From Branchipolynoe longqiensis (Eukaryota > Annelida > Polychaeta > Phyllodocida > Polynoidae): a stretch of 64,000 nt of DNA. Location of the stretch: positions 166,095,417 through 166,159,416 of the forward strand of contig CM059186.1 of assembly GCA_030323885.1 (NCBI GenBank), given 5' to 3'. Within the stretch, counting starts at the first letter, position 1. Each line of letters starts with the position of its first letter. Both the position numbers and the translations under genes were made by a program. Positions 1-10,525 of the stretch are shown here, piece by piece. The notes below the pieces were generated by a model, which was not told where the DNA came from, did no database searches, and worked only from the letters and a program-made list of their open reading frames with translations.

Positions 1-44
1 TATAAACGCATGTATGCATGTGTATATGGATATCATTTATATAT

Positions 45-257
45 AGAGTTGTCCCGCTGGGATACCATCAAGGGCGGCATCATGACCTGACACCTCCCTC
101 AGTCACAGTATCATGATATTGAGCCCGACCAATCCTAGGAATGCCGAGTGGTCAGGCAAGTATCAATCTTGTAAGTCGTTATCTTGCCCTGACCGGGGAT
201 CGAACCGTTGATCTCCTGGATGGGATCCGGACGCTCTACCCACTGGACTACCCATTC
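45..257 (-). mobile_element. SINE-A copy, 3' truncated
   Basis: This is the first copy of the main repeat family. Read on the minus strand it starts with a tRNA-like head (A-box region near 240-215, B-box GGTTCGATCCC near 200-190), then the SINE body, and stops in the region normally followed by the tail. In full copies the order is head, a body with the phrase TGATACTTGTCGCTTCCTAG, then TCAGGATAATGTGACTGAGT, GCAGCACTATAAAGTC, and a tail ending GTTGCCAGGACGTAAAAC. The head suggests RNA polymerase III transcription; the tail probably served a LINE partner I cannot name. Confidence 0.8.
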
Positions 258-519
258 CTTCCGGTAGGGACCGAGGTGTTGTAACACTTCGTGACTTAAC
301 TAAACATCGGTGCCACCGCATACATAAATACTTTCTCCGCAGATACAAAGGAGCCTGCATCCTGCTTACGGCCACGCCCCCTGCCGGAATGCAAGCCACA
401 ACTCTGGCCTTGCGGTTCAACGTTCACAAACTTATCATAGTTGCGGTCAACACGGTGTACTTTATTATTAAATATATTGTTTGTCTGCGCTGTATTCCCC
501 ATGTAGCATATATGGTCAT

Positions 520-600
520 ATCAGTTCGGATACCAAGTTGAGACAGCATAGACTCCTGGTGACTATATAGTGCTGCCCACCGGGAGACCAGGGCGATTGC
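520..600 (-). mobile_element. SINE-A fragment
   Basis: Minus-strand fragment of the SINE-A 3' half. It is recognised by GACTATATAGTGCTGCCC followed by GGGAGACCAGG. No head is present. Confidence 0.5.
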
Positions 601-639
601 ATAATTGTTATTGTTATTTTCTTTTTGTGGTGAATTTGT

Positions 640-713
640 TTACCCTGCCCATAAGGGATAAGTGTCTTAATACTTGTTTTCATCGCTGGGCAACACTAGT
701 CCAATTTATAATG
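640..713. repeat. Dispersed repeat shared with 40,596-40,650
   Basis: The block ending in TCATCGCTGGGCAACACTAG matches, in reverse complement, the block with GCTGCCCAGTGATGAAAAC at 40.6 kb. Both copies also carry the ACTTATCC word. No ends or target duplications are visible, so the family is unassigned. Confidence 0.5.
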
Positions 714-716
714 ACC

Positions 717-940
717 CAGAATAACGACTCAGTCACATGAATATTCTGATAATGAAAGAATCAGTCCGTGATCTATCCTAATACTTTATTAATGCCCAGT
801 GTCAGACTAGGTAGTGACAAGTATCAAATTTGCAAGTCACCGATTTGAGTCATGCGGTTGTAGACCTACCCACCCATGACCTTCCCATGTGGGAATCCAG
901 CCAGCCAGCCAACGCTCTTACCAATTCAGCAATCCCATCT
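717..940 (-). mobile_element. SINE-A copy, diverged
   Basis: Minus-strand copy with recognisable body (CAGTCACATGAATATTCTGA, then TAGTGACAAGTATCAAATTT) and a head ending GGGATTGCTGAATTGG. It is more diverged than most copies, and the B box is damaged. Confidence 0.7.
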
Positions 941-987
941 AGTCTTTATTATTATTAGAATAAGATTTAAATAAGCACTGGCTAGCA

Positions 988-1395
988 TAGATAAAAGATT
1001 CACCTGGTACTTGTAGTACACAGGTGAACGACAGCGTAGTTTAAATACGGGTGAAAATAGCTTTAGTATGGAACAGGAAGTAGAAACTGTGGTTCCATGA
1101 TCAAATGGCTACATATATTGGCACAGATTTGGTGAAATGGGAGAGAATGCAAAAAGACAAGATGGCGGCCATAGAATGCCGTCGACTTCAATTTTAAATC
1201 GTATTAAACTAGCTATTTTATTATATTTTTCAACTCAAGGGTAGCGGGTAAATATGAAGACATCTACAAAGAATAAATGTTGCTTCTTAGATTGTGAAAT
1301 TAGGCTCTCATTTCATTAACCCGCTTTTTCGACCGTTTTTATATAGGGTTGGTATTCACCCGTGTACTGCGAGTACCGGGTGAATCCTTTATCTA
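988..1395 (+). mobile_element. MITE family A, copy 1, with 9-bp target duplication
   Basis: A 408-bp non-autonomous element with about 40-bp terminal inverted repeats (TAGATAAAAGATTCACC at the left; CTTTATCTA at the right). It is flanked on both sides by the 9-bp direct repeat TGGCTAGCA (979-987 and 1396-1404). Each terminal repeat is itself a small hairpin: TTCACC and GGTGAA flank a GGTACTTGTAGTAC-like centre. Nine-base duplications are typical of Mutator-like transposases and some others; no transposase is encoded here. The interior carries AAGATGGCGGCC, a YY1-like motif. Confidence 0.92.
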
Positions 1396-1399
1396 TGGC

Positions 1400-1850
1400 T
1401 AGCACTACTATATACATTAAAGCTGGCAGCCCTCTCAAGCAGGCAGCCATCTAGGCCAGGTACCCCCCTCCCACCCTGCCCGCATAGCACCCCCATCTTA
1501 GCCCACACACCGACCACGGGCACTGCCTGCACCTCCTTTGTCGCTGGTACAGGGGCGTTGTTTTTAGCATTGCTGATTCCATGCTATGCATACAGTGGGT
1601 GTGTGTCGGGGGGGTGTTGAGTGTGTGTGTGCGGGGGGGGGGTGCATGGGGGGTTTCAGTGGTCACCCCTATACACCGCAATAATAAGGCACCCCCCCCC
1701 TAACCCTCCTTCCCCCTCACGTAAGTCTGGTAGTATTTTGGGAGCTACCAATCCATCGTTCCTTCATCATTCATAAGTTCTTATTTGTATCAATCATTCT
1801 TGCCTCAAGTCTTTTGTATGTTGATTGATCTGATTAAGTAGACTATTCGA
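1400..1850. other. Unassigned spacer with GT- and G-rich tract
   Basis: Mostly unique-looking DNA containing a GTGTGTGCGGGGG tract near 1,620-1,645 and poly-C runs near 1,692. I see no gene or element ends. Confidence 0.5.
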
Positions 1851-1978
1851 TATTGTGTTGCATAAGGAATATTATTTTATATTGTTTCATACAACTTCAT
1901 ATCAGCTCATATTATTTCCCCCCCATCTTAGACAATCTTACATTATATCACATTAGTTCATATGTACTGTATTATTTC

Positions 1979-2475
1979 TTATTATTCTCATATTATCTCA
2001 TATTCTCTCATATTCTCTCATATTATCTCATATTATCTCATATTATCTCATATTATCTCATATTATCTCATATTATCTCATATTATCTCATATTATCTCA
2101 TATTATCTCATATTATCTCATATTATCTCATAGTATCTCATAGTATCTCATAGTATCTCATATTATCTCATATTATCTCATATTATCTCATATTATCTCA
2201 TATTATCTCATATTATCTCATGTTATCTCATATTATCTCATATTATCTCATATTATCTCATAGTATCTGATAGTATCTCATAGTATCTCATAGTATATCA
2301 TAGTTTCTCATAGTATCTCATAGTATATCATAGTATCTCATAGTATCTCATAGTATCTCATAGTATCTCATATCAGCTCATATCATCTCACATTATCTCA
2401 CAGTATCTCACAGTATCTCACAGTATCTGACATTATCTCACATTATCTCACATTATCTCACATTATCTCACATTA
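1979..2475. repeat. 10-bp minisatellite, TATTATCTCA units
   Basis: About 50 tandem decamers in near-perfect register. The variants occur in blocks: TATTATCTCA, then TAGTATCTCA, TATTATCTCA again, TAGTATCTCA, CAGTATCTCA and CATTATCTCA. Because ten is not a multiple of three, the array gives similar open frames in several phases. The reading frames at 1,853-2,143 and 1,962-2,153 are therefore by-products. Confidence 0.97.
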
Positions 2476-2489
2476 TTATTCGCTTCAAA

Positions 2490-3225
2490 TGATCGGCAAA
2501 CTGTTGTGGGAAAGGGACCCCCCCCCCCCTTCCTCCCTCCCCATCCCTCCCCCCGCCCCCACTGGTGTGTTTGGAGCGTCACGGTTGGCTGGGTCCTGTG
2601 TGGGCAGCGTGTTTGTGTATGGAGGTGGGGAGTGCCGTGTGGGAGGTGGGAGGGGTGGTTGGGTCTAACCTACGGGCCTACCTGAACGCAAGACGCTGGT
2701 CCACACACGCACCCACACACCCACACTCACGCACAAGCGCACACTCACTCTCTGTGCAGGAACAGGTGAGGGGAGACCGCGCCTTAAACTAGAGTGTGCA
2801 GGTTCCTTCACCCAAGTTACAAGTAGCAGCACCTCGCTCACTTGGAGGTAAAGGCAGACGACGAACTGTTGGGACTTTACCTGCACAACACTTATATCGC
2901 GCAGCGAAGCACCCATCAGCGTATAAGTTAGGAGTATCGGCAGGAACAGGGTGGACTTTTACGTGGATTCAAGGATTGCCGGGAGTTACGTGGACGTTGA
3001 AGCAGCAGACGACATTTCTACCGTGAATAACTAGAGTCGGTGCTGTGTGTTTGTTGTTCGGCTGCTGCTCTGCCCATATACGCCAATACGGTATATACAG
3101 GAACGTCACCACCAACAGCCTGGACCAGGTCTTCTACACCACGTAGGTAGGACAACAGTAGTGTGTGGGTAAGGGTGGGGGGGGGGGGGAGGTAGGTTAC
3201 TAGGTAGGGGGTGGGAGATGGTTGG
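2490..3225. other. Unassigned unique-looking segment
   Basis: Poly-C near 2,518-2,555 and G-rich DNA at 3,175-3,225 bracket non-repetitive sequence of balanced composition at about 2,740-3,150. It contains splice-like words (TCTGTGCAG near 2,751; TTGGAGGTAAAG near 2,841) and a 76-codon frame at 2,796-3,026. I cannot recognise a product; an untranslated exon is possible but unsupported. Confidence 0.3.
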
Positions 3226-3735
3226 TGTTTGTTGGGGTTTTACTAGATAAAAGATTCACCCGGTACTTGTAGTACATGGGTGAAGGACAACATAGTGTAA
3301 ATACGAGCGAAAATAGGTTTAGTATGGAACATGACCTCGAAACTCTGACTCCATGATCAAATGGCTACTCATATAGGCACAGAGTTGGTGGAATGGGAGA
3401 GAATGCAAAAAGGCAAGATGGTGGCCGCAGAACGCCGTCGATTTCACTTTTAAATCTTATTAAACTAGATATTATATTATATTTTTCAACTCAATAAGAC
3501 ATATGATAATATGTAAGGAATAAATGTTGCTTCTTAGATTGTGAAATTAGGCTCTCAATTCAGTAACCAACTTTTTCGACCATTTTTATATAGGGTTAGT
3601 ATTCACCCGTGTACTGCGACTGCGAGTACCAGGTGAATCCTTTATCTAGGGTTTTACATGCTAACACTAGTAACTGTGTATAGCCTATTCTAACTTCTAA
3701 GGCTAAGTCTTAGACTAAGGTCATATCAGGACACG
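3215..3735 (-). mobile_element. SINE-A tail split by MITE A copy 2
   Basis: The SINE tail reads GTTGGGGTTTTAC up to 3,243 and resumes after 3,649, ending with CTAAGGTCATATCAGGAC near 3,716-3,733. The MITE at 3,244-3,648 therefore landed inside an older SINE tail. The resumed segment is strongly diverged. Confidence 0.55.
3244..3648 (+). mobile_element. MITE family A, copy 2
   Basis: A 405-bp copy in the same orientation as copy 1, flanked by a perfect 9-bp duplication GGGTTTTAC (3235-3243 and 3649-3657). The ends are TAGATAAAAG and CTTTATCTA. The YY1-like word here reads AAGATGGTGGCC. Confidence 0.93.
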
Positions 3736-3894
3736 GTAGAGGGGTGGAAAATGACAAGCACAATTACTGAATGAGGAGAGATACTTTATTATTTATCATA
3801 CACTATCAATCATGACTATGTCTATGATCTATGACATAGTCTATGAAACTGATAGACTAGCATTGAGTGTTTTACTAATTTAGTAATTATTATA

Positions 3895-3990
3895 TTCAGG
3901 AGCTGGTGAGTTATAAATTTCACCTGTTGAAAGTCTAATTCGAGGCTGGTCACAGTGATCTTAAGTTAAGGTAAACAAATGGACAGCCTT
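3895..3990 (-). repeat. Related uninterrupted site for MITE B insertion
   Basis: On the minus strand this reads CACCTTAACTTAAGATCACTG-like sequence with a single TTAA (3961-3964), then GACCAGCCTCGAATTAG. The same flanks occur at 5,425-5,444 and 5,800-5,830, where a 355-bp element splits them and TTAA is duplicated. This is an empty-site equivalent within a dispersed repeat. Confidence 0.75.
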
Positions 3991-4173
3991 GGTCCTTACT
4001 ACTACTAGCTTCTACGACTAGTACGAGTACGAGTAATATTCCTATTATTATAAGTGTTATAAGTATCATAAGCAGAGTATTCCAGTGATACAGTGGTCCC
4101 CACCCTACCCCGTCTCCTCACCCCTGCCCTGTACTGCATCCTTATGATGCTACGTCATACAGTACACACAGTG

Positions 4174-4340
4174 ACACAGTGATACACACTTACTTCCTAC
4201 CTCCACCCTTGCACCTGTATTAGTGTATACCGTCACATATGATACACTAGACCAGATGGGATGGCCGAATGAATTGAGCGTCCACCTCCAATTGTTGGTA
4301 GATTGTGGGATTCGAACCCACGGGTTCGAACCCATTATGT
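4174..4340. repeat. 167-bp direct repeat, left copy
   Basis: Identical, as far as I can read, to 5,038-5,204 at an offset of 864 bases. It holds a unique-looking flank and a type-2 SINE-A head (GATGGGATGGCCGAATGAAT) with a doubled B box. The two copies bracket the element at 4,340-5,036. Confidence 0.93.
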
Positions 4341-5036
4341 AGGTATGTTGACATCCACGCGCTGCGTCGCCGCCGTGTTGTCCCCGATCGCTGTGATCGG
4401 GAAAGCGCAAACGGTTCTAGACATCTCTATCAAAATCGCTTCTAAATGGCTTACGGTTGGGGGGATTGGGTAATCATGATCACCATATATAAAGGAAAGA
4501 TTTGTGAATGTCAACGTTTTCGAATTTTGCATTTCTGTTGATTCGTTCCTTTGTGACACAATTTCAAACATTTGCTTACTTTTCACATGTTCAAATCGGT
4601 TCAAAATCACTTTGGACGTATATAAAAAACATATAGACGCAATTATTAATATCTTTTCTCACTATATACCAAATATTATCACGCTCCTATATGTCGAACA
4701 TGGTTAATTTTGAATGGGAAAGTGCCATGGGTTGCCAGACTTTGGCGCAGAGCCCATGCAGTGGGTACGTGCACGTCCGTGCTACGCGTAGGTATGTTGA
4801 CATCGACGCGCTCACCAACACGCACACGCGCTTAAGGTCACAACCATTGCCTTTGTTTCAGTTTAAATACAGGACAAAAAACATGCGATTTTAAATATTT
4901 TAAAAAATCATAACTTTCTTAATACTAGACCATTATGCATGATCTTTGTGTCATTTAAAATCATTTGTTTGGCTCTTTTCAATGGTATGAGTATCATTTC
5001 TATATGATAAATTTAAAAAAAAATCCAACATACCTA
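4340..5036. mobile_element. 697-bp insertion with short inverted ends
   Basis: Begins TAGGTATGTTGACATC and ends CCAACATACCTA, so the outer 11 bases are inverted repeats. The left-end motif recurs in direct orientation at about 4,791-4,818 (TAGGTATGTTGACATCGACG). No transposase is visible. The flanking 167-bp perfect direct repeats are far longer than a normal target duplication. Confidence 0.6.
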
Positions 5037-5037
5037 C

Positions 5038-5204
5038 ACACAGTGATACACACTTACTTCCTACCTCCACCCTTGCACCTGTATTAGTGTATACCGTCAC
5101 ATATGATACACTAGACCAGATGGGATGGCCGAATGAATTGAGCGTCCACCTCCAATTGTTGGTAGATTGTGGGATTCGAACCCACGGGTTCGAACCCATT
5201 ATGT
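5038..5204. repeat. 167-bp direct repeat, right copy
   Basis: Right-hand partner of 4,174-4,340. Here the SINE head continues into its normal body, so this copy probably represents the original locus. Confidence 0.93.
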
Positions 5205-5335
5205 TTCATAGTCAAGTTACACCAACGACTTTAAAATTGATACTTGTGACTTCCTAGCCAGGCGCTCAGCATTATTATGATAGGGCAAGGACTGGTTGGC
5301 TCAGTCAGTGTCGGGATATATTATATAATGTTCAT
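5119..5335 (+). mobile_element. SINE-A with type-2 head and doubled B box
   Basis: The head reads GATGGGATGGCCGAATGAAT and the B box is doubled as GGATTCGAACCC then GGGTTCGAACCC. The body follows (GATACTTGTGACTTCCTAGCC, GGGCAAGGACTGGTTGGCTC) and stops near 5,335 before the tail. Confidence 0.8.
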
Positions 5336-5444
5336 CTGCTTGACAATGAAATAATAACATGATAATACTAGTAATAATATCGAAAAGATATATCAGTATA
5401 AAAAGTTCATAGGAGTAGGTTGCCATTTGGTCACCTTAACTTAA

Positions 5445-5799
5445 ACCTGCATAGTCCAATGAAGACATCAAATTTTCAAAACCAAAACAATTATCAGGAT
5501 CTGATTCTACATATCTAAATTAGATACTCCTGTACTTATCAAACATGTGTGGCCACATAGAAGGGAATGCTGAGGCAATTTAATAGAACCGGTTACTGCA
5601 GAAACCTATGCCGCTATGGTGTCAGAGTTTTGGCGTGCTTGCCAAAATTAATTTCCCATGTTCACACTTTAAATATCTTGAAAGTTACCCATTTAAAATA
5701 AAAACTACTTCAAAGTAAAGTAAGATACATCGTAACGATCAACCTAATGTATTTATCTCAGAAAATGACAGAAACTCAAAACCATCGGACTATGCAACT
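5445..5799 (+). mobile_element. MITE family B (TTAA target), copy 1
   Basis: A 355-bp element with imperfect inverted ends (ACCTGCATAGTCC at the left; GGACTATGCAACT at the right), flanked by TTAA at 5441-5444 and 5800-5803. The interior is AT-rich with no coding capacity. TTAA duplication is typical of piggyBac and Kolobok superfamilies; the termini do not look like piggyBac, so I leave the superfamily open. Confidence 0.88.
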
Positions 5800-5869
5800 T
5801 TAAGATCACTGTGACCAACCTCGAATTAGCCTTTCAACAAATCTAAGCATAAAAGGATATAATCAACAT

Positions 5870-6262
5870 TAAAGGATACATCAATATATTAAAAAGATTC
5901 ATCGACATATTAAAAAGATTCATCGACATATTAAAAAGATACATCGACCTATTAAAAAGATACATCGACCTATTAAAAAGATACATCGACATATTAAAAA
6001 GATACATCGACATATTAAAAAGATGCATCGACATCAAAAAGATATATCGACATATTAAAAAGATACATCGACATATCAAAAAGATACATCGACATATCAA
6101 AAAGATACATCAACATATCAAAAAGATACATCAACATATCAAAAAGATACATCGACATATCAAAAAGATACATCAACATATCAAAAAGATACATCGACAT
6201 ATCAAAAGATACATCGACATATCAAAAAGATACATCGACATATCAAAAAGATACATCAATAT
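5870..6262. repeat. 21-bp minisatellite
   Basis: About 19 tandem units of AAAAAGATACATCGACATAT plus one base. The left part mostly has ATATT at the unit end and the right part ATATC. The period is a multiple of three, so the minus strand stays open as MYLFDMS-type heptads; these frames are by-products. Confidence 0.95.
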
Positions 6263-6705
6263 AATATTGAATGTAAAAAGTAACATAGCATTTTCTTCAC
6301 ATTCACCAAAAAACAGAAACACACGGTTACACGGTAAATACAAATTTTAATTCCCTGCCTGACTGAGCCAACATGCCAGGTCACTGGAAACAAACAACTT
6401 GTACTGTAGTTGCTAAGCCTTAAAGCTGCTGGCATTGTGTTTTCACACCTCCCAGTGTTCTAGCTCGGGTGTGGCAATTACCTGTTTGTGAAGTCATGTG
6501 TATGTGTGTAGTTTTACCAAGCCTCTAGCTTCGGCAAAGGCCTGGATTTGTTCAATAATCTCTTCTGAAACATGCCATATAGTTTGGGTCTGCATATCTA
6601 TAAAGTAATACACTTATTAGCACCGTGATTCATACATTTCCATAATTTGTCGACAGTAGCATGTTACTGTTATTAACTACTGGGCATAATGATAACCTTT
6701 TCCTT
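6263..6705. other. Unassigned spacer
   Basis: AT-rich DNA with no recognisable element ends, repeats or convincing frame. Confidence 0.4.
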
Positions 6706-6708
6706 ACC

Positions 6709-7048
6709 AGACGCGGTGACCGAATCGGTAGAGCGCAGAACTCATGCGGGAGATCGGGAGTTCGATTCTCGGTCCAGTCAAAGCAATGCCTTATAAAATT
6801 GATACTTGTTCCTTCCTAGCTTGGCGCTCAGCATTAATAACATGGGGTGAGGACTATTTACCTCAGTCAGAGTCAGGATAATATGACTGAGTGGGATATT
6901 GGGTCATGTCCATTGTCATGATTATGCTGACAGCCTGGCCTCCCAGTTGGACAGTAATATGAAGTCGCCATGAGTGCACACTGTCGCAAGTCGGTACCCG
7001 TCCTGATATGACCTTAGATGTTGCCAGGACGTAAACTCCCAACGTGAC
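6709..7048 (+). mobile_element. SINE-A, near full length
   Basis: Complete order of parts: head GACGCGGTGACCGAATCGGT, B box GGGAGTTCGATTCTC, body with TGATACTTGTTCCTTCCTAG, and tail ending TGTTGCCAGGACGTAAAC. It has a small insertion near 6,905-6,925. Confidence 0.92.
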
Positions 7049-7354
7049 CCCTTCACCTCTCATCGGTCTATCTACACACCGAAAATACGCTTCCATTATT
7101 ATCTGTATAAACTATTTTGGGATTTTAACGAAAACTAGTATTTTAGCTGAAGGTTGTTGAATGTATTGCCTTTAAATAGCTATTAGCATAATGCGTCCAG
7201 CAAATAATAGCCTGACTGCGGTTTAGTCAAATATAAAACAGCATATTTAACCCTTTACAGGTAATCACTTATATGTATATGTTAACATTGTGTACCGTAA
7301 AAGGTCAGCTTTTGCTGATGAGAATTGCAAAGAATGAGTTTTGGTTATTTACCC

Positions 7355-7390
7355 TAATTCTCTTTGGTGGGGGGGGGGGGGGGGGTAGCG
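7355..7390. repeat. Poly-G tract
   Basis: An uninterrupted G run of about 19 bases within 7,367-7,386. Its length is likely unstable and may be poorly resolved. Confidence 0.9.
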
Positions 7391-7450
7391 CCCTCTGGTG
7401 ACCTCAGTTCACCTCCATATAATAATCACCCAAGATGTACCTCTAGCCTA

Positions 7451-7508
7451 TATCTGTCCTGATATGACCTTCAATGTTGCCATGACATAAAACCCCAACA
7501 ACCAACCT
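7451..7508 (+). mobile_element. SINE-A tail fragment
   Basis: Tail only: GTCCTGATATGACCTTCAAT followed by GTTGCCATGACATAAAAC and CCCAACAACCAACC. Confidence 0.8.
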
Positions 7509-7794
7509 CGGCCCTACGACCCCATATTGGCAAATAAACTGCTTATCGCGTCCGTTCATTTCGGCGTTTATTTCAAGGGTTATAATAGCGTCAGCTTCTG
7601 CCCGTTACGCTATTTAGATACAATCAAAGGGTGTGTGGAGGATGCCTGACTGGTGTCGGGTGAGGCAGGGCCGGGGCGTCCATCAATTAAAATCAGCCGT
7701 TTACGGTGACCTCCCTAGTACAGTAAATGAATAGAGCCCCGCCCGCCCCCTGCCCTCCGTCCTCTTTTCGAGTAATGTGTGACTGGATGGTTCG

Positions 7795-8104
7795 TTGGTT
7801 GGTTTTACGTCCTTGCAACATCCAAGGTCATATCAAGATGGCTACCGACTTGTTACAGTGCACACTCATGGTAACTTTATAGTGCTGCCCCACTGGTAGA
7901 CCAGGCCACCAGCACCATGACCTGATATCCCACTCAGTCACATTATCCTGACACTGAGCCAACCAGTCCACGTCCTCTCCTAATAATGCGCGGAAGCGAC
8001 AAGTACCAATTTTTGTAAGGCATTGATTTGACTCCACCGGGAATTTAACTCGCGACCTTCCGCACGGGAGGGCTGCGCTCTACCGATTCGGCTACTGCGT
8101 CCGG
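7795..8104 (-). mobile_element. SINE-A, near full length
   Basis: Minus-strand copy from tail (TTTTACGTCCTTGCAACATC) to head (CTACCGATTCGGCTACTGCG). The body contains a short deletion near 7,985-7,995. Confidence 0.92.
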
Positions 8105-8321
8105 TTGTGAGTGGATAGAGATTGGGGAGTCCACAAAGTCGGGACACCAGTCACGGATCATTGACTTTGCACGATATTATACTGTCACCTATTCACAAAT
8201 CAGTCTGAGAGCTGACCCAATTCTTTCAGGTGAAGCCTCGATGTCAAGCTGTAGTTTTCCCTCCTAGATAAGCTTACACTTTAATATTATTATTATTGCA
8301 TACTTTAATCAATGAATACTT

Positions 8322-8416
8322 GTTGTTTTATCCGATGGACGATATGCTGATGATATGTGTGATTCAGTGTTGTTTTATCCGATGGATGATATGCTGATGA
8401 TATGTGTGATTCAGTG
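8322..8416. repeat. 47-bp tandem duplication
   Basis: Two units containing TTTTATCCGATGGA and GATGATATGTGTGATTCAGT follow each other with a single visible substitution. Confidence 0.9.
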
Positions 8417-8493
8417 TCATTTTCAAAGAACAGAAGGGGAATAAACCGGTTGATTATAATTCCAACTCTTACAACAGTCCATCATTTATTATA

Positions 8494-8690
8494 CAGTAAA
8501 ACCTCTCTAACCGACCACATCCACCGATCGACCACTGCCCGATATCGATTGCTTTAAAACAACAAAAAACGATTGCCCATACAATACCATTATAAAAAAT
8601 TTCTTTAGCTCCGTAAACCAATCAATTACCTACCTAAATGGACCATATAAAGTCGGTCGCATGGTCGGTCGATTTAGAGGGGTTTCACTG
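8494..8690 (+). mobile_element. MITE family C (TA target), copy 1
   Basis: A 197-bp element starting CAGTAAAACCTCTCTAA and ending TTTAGAGGGGTTTCACTG, flanked by TA on both sides. Termini of this form and the TA target fit Tc1/mariner-type elements of the pogo/Tigger kind. There is no coding capacity. Confidence 0.85.
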
Positions 8691-8698
8691 TATAGTTA

Positions 8699-8822
8699 GT
8701 TTGTTGGGGTTTTACATACTAGCAACATTTAAAGTCACGCACATTTATGGCAACATTAGTGTTGTTGTCCCACTGGGAGACCAAGTGCTCGGCACCATCA
8801 TGACCCGATGTTCTAATCTGAT
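8699..8822 (-). mobile_element. SINE-A 3' fragment
   Basis: Tail (GTTGGGGTTTTACATACTAG) and the adjoining TCCCACTGGGAGACCAAG body segment. It has an internal deletion and no head. Confidence 0.75.
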
Positions 8823-8823
8823 G

Positions 8824-9010
8824 TACGGTAAAGCCCCGTTATGATTGGGGTCCATAACATATCATCGTCAAGCAAGCAGGGTTATGCTAAATCGGGGTTC
8901 AGTTGACTGAATTTGAAGTAAAGACTCCTGGCTCCAATAATGGATGGCGTTCTATCCGAAATCGTGTTAGATCGGTTGCGTAAAATCGGGGACATGTTTT
9001 TGGTGGGATT
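8824..9010. mobile_element. Possible degraded pogo-like element
   Basis: Starts TACGGTAAAGCCCCGTTATG, which resembles pogo-type termini, and contains several AATCGGGG words. No matching right end is visible, so this is tentative. Confidence 0.3.
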
Positions 9011-9755
9011 TTTAATTGCCTTTTGTTACTTCTTTATTGGCCTTGACTCCGAGGTTATATAAGTTATAACACCAACCAGAAGTTAGGGAGTTATCTATAC
9101 ATATAGGAATAATTGTTGTACATTTAGATATAAATACATCATGATCATCACACTGTCAGTCGCAATGTGACAAAGACTGCTTTTATTTCTTAAGCGCTGC
9201 TATTTTGTGCATTTGTGCATTTCATAAAAGCCGCTTGCAAAGTGTTGAAGTGCTGCTGGCTTTTGCAAGTTACTAGCAGCACTCTCTCGGGGAGCAAATA
9301 GAGGTCTCACACCGGCAAGAATACGTCAAAACAGGCGCAAACTATTTGTCCCTGCAGTGGCTGGTCGGGAGATGTTGGGAGTTCCATTCATCACCACCCT
9401 TAATGCTGCCATGGAAGCATGGTTTTCTGTTAGGGTTTGCTCCCTTAGCCTTTGGTTATATCAAGTCCATATACCACAAGGCAGTGGTTTATAACTTTGC
9501 AAGGGAGGGCCGTCAAACTCCCTGAGTTATTTTAGCAGGTAGGTACTGCAATACCCGCATACCCAATATACATACTGCATATTAATAGGGCGGAACAACG
9601 GAAAATCCGTTTATATGAAGGCAATTATGTATTGATAGAGCGAACAAAATGGAAGATCCGTTGGCTGGCATATTTTCTCTGTGAATCAAACATTTCACAC
9701 ACATCTCTCTCAAAGATGTTACAGTCCTGAGAATTACGAAATCAACCTGATCGCT
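9010..9755. other. Unassigned spacer
   Basis: Unique-looking DNA. A partial internal repeat sits at 9,590-9,665 (GGCGGAACAACGGAAAATCC, later GAGCGAACAAAATGGAAGAT). No gene or element ends are seen. Confidence 0.4.
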
Positions 9756-9759
9756 ATGC

Positions 9760-9896
9760 GATATGGCACATTTTCAGTTCAAATATCTCCAAAGTTACTT
9801 CAAGCTAAAGTGACATAGATTATAATGACTAACCTAATACATATATGTGCTTTACAAAATTGTCTGAAACTCAAAACCATCGTACAATGCAACTTT
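9760..9896 (+). mobile_element. MITE family B, right-end fragment
   Basis: Matches the right part of family B (CAAATATCTCCAAAGTTACT, CTCAAAACCATCG, ATGCAACTTT). The left end and left TTAA are missing. Confidence 0.75.
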
Positions 9897-9899
9897 TTA

Positions 9900-10520
9900 C
9901 CTACCCTTGCTGTGGGTCGCTGCCTGTGATGTTAGTGCAGACTGTTACACTCATCCCTCTGGAACCGTAAGTCTGTTTAATGGTTACTTCATAAGCGGTT
10001 CAAAGTTTATGATTCCAGAGACAATGCACTCACGTATACATAAAAAGGGAAAGTTCACCAATAACAAAACACATAACTTTATATAATCATTAAGTTAGAG
10101 CATCACTGTTTTCAGAAGACAGCGCTACAGTGGAATATTATGTGCGCGGCTGACCCCGAACACACAAGTTTGCCATTCCGGCGAGAACTCCCGACCTATT
10201 AGGCTATATATGCCCCCAACCCCCAACCCCCAACCCCCGATGCAAATAATGTACACCTACCTGTGTATTTGGCTCCTTTCCCATGAAGTCAGCCAGAATA
10301 CACCATGAGCAATACAGCTTAACACAATGGATTATTATATTATTTCTCTTTTCACAAACATATTTTATAAGGCTCCTTATATGTTGGCTGCAGTGGACAC
10401 ATTATGTAAGACCCAGCATTGTCTGATGGGATTATCCTGCTGAAATGAAGCCAGTTGTAAAACAAATTCACAACAAATTCATAACCAATCCTCAATTCTT
10501 CTATTGCTGCATTAAACACC
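9900..10520. other. Unassigned spacer
   Basis: No recognisable element. A short CCCCCAACCCCCAACCCCCA run lies near 10,213-10,238. Confidence 0.4.
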
Positions 10521-10525
10521 CACAT

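Noticed and set aside
2565..3026. Short gene with splice-like sites
   Set aside because: Splice-like words do not join into a consistent frame, and no domain is recognised; kept only as an unassigned segment.
4174..5204. LTR retrotransposon with 167-bp terminal repeats
   Set aside because: The repeats contain part of a SINE head, do not have clear TG...CA ends, and no primer-binding site or coding region lies between.
5843..6200. Minus-strand heptad-repeat frames
   Set aside because: The 21-bp minisatellite period keeps the frame open; there is no start context or domain.
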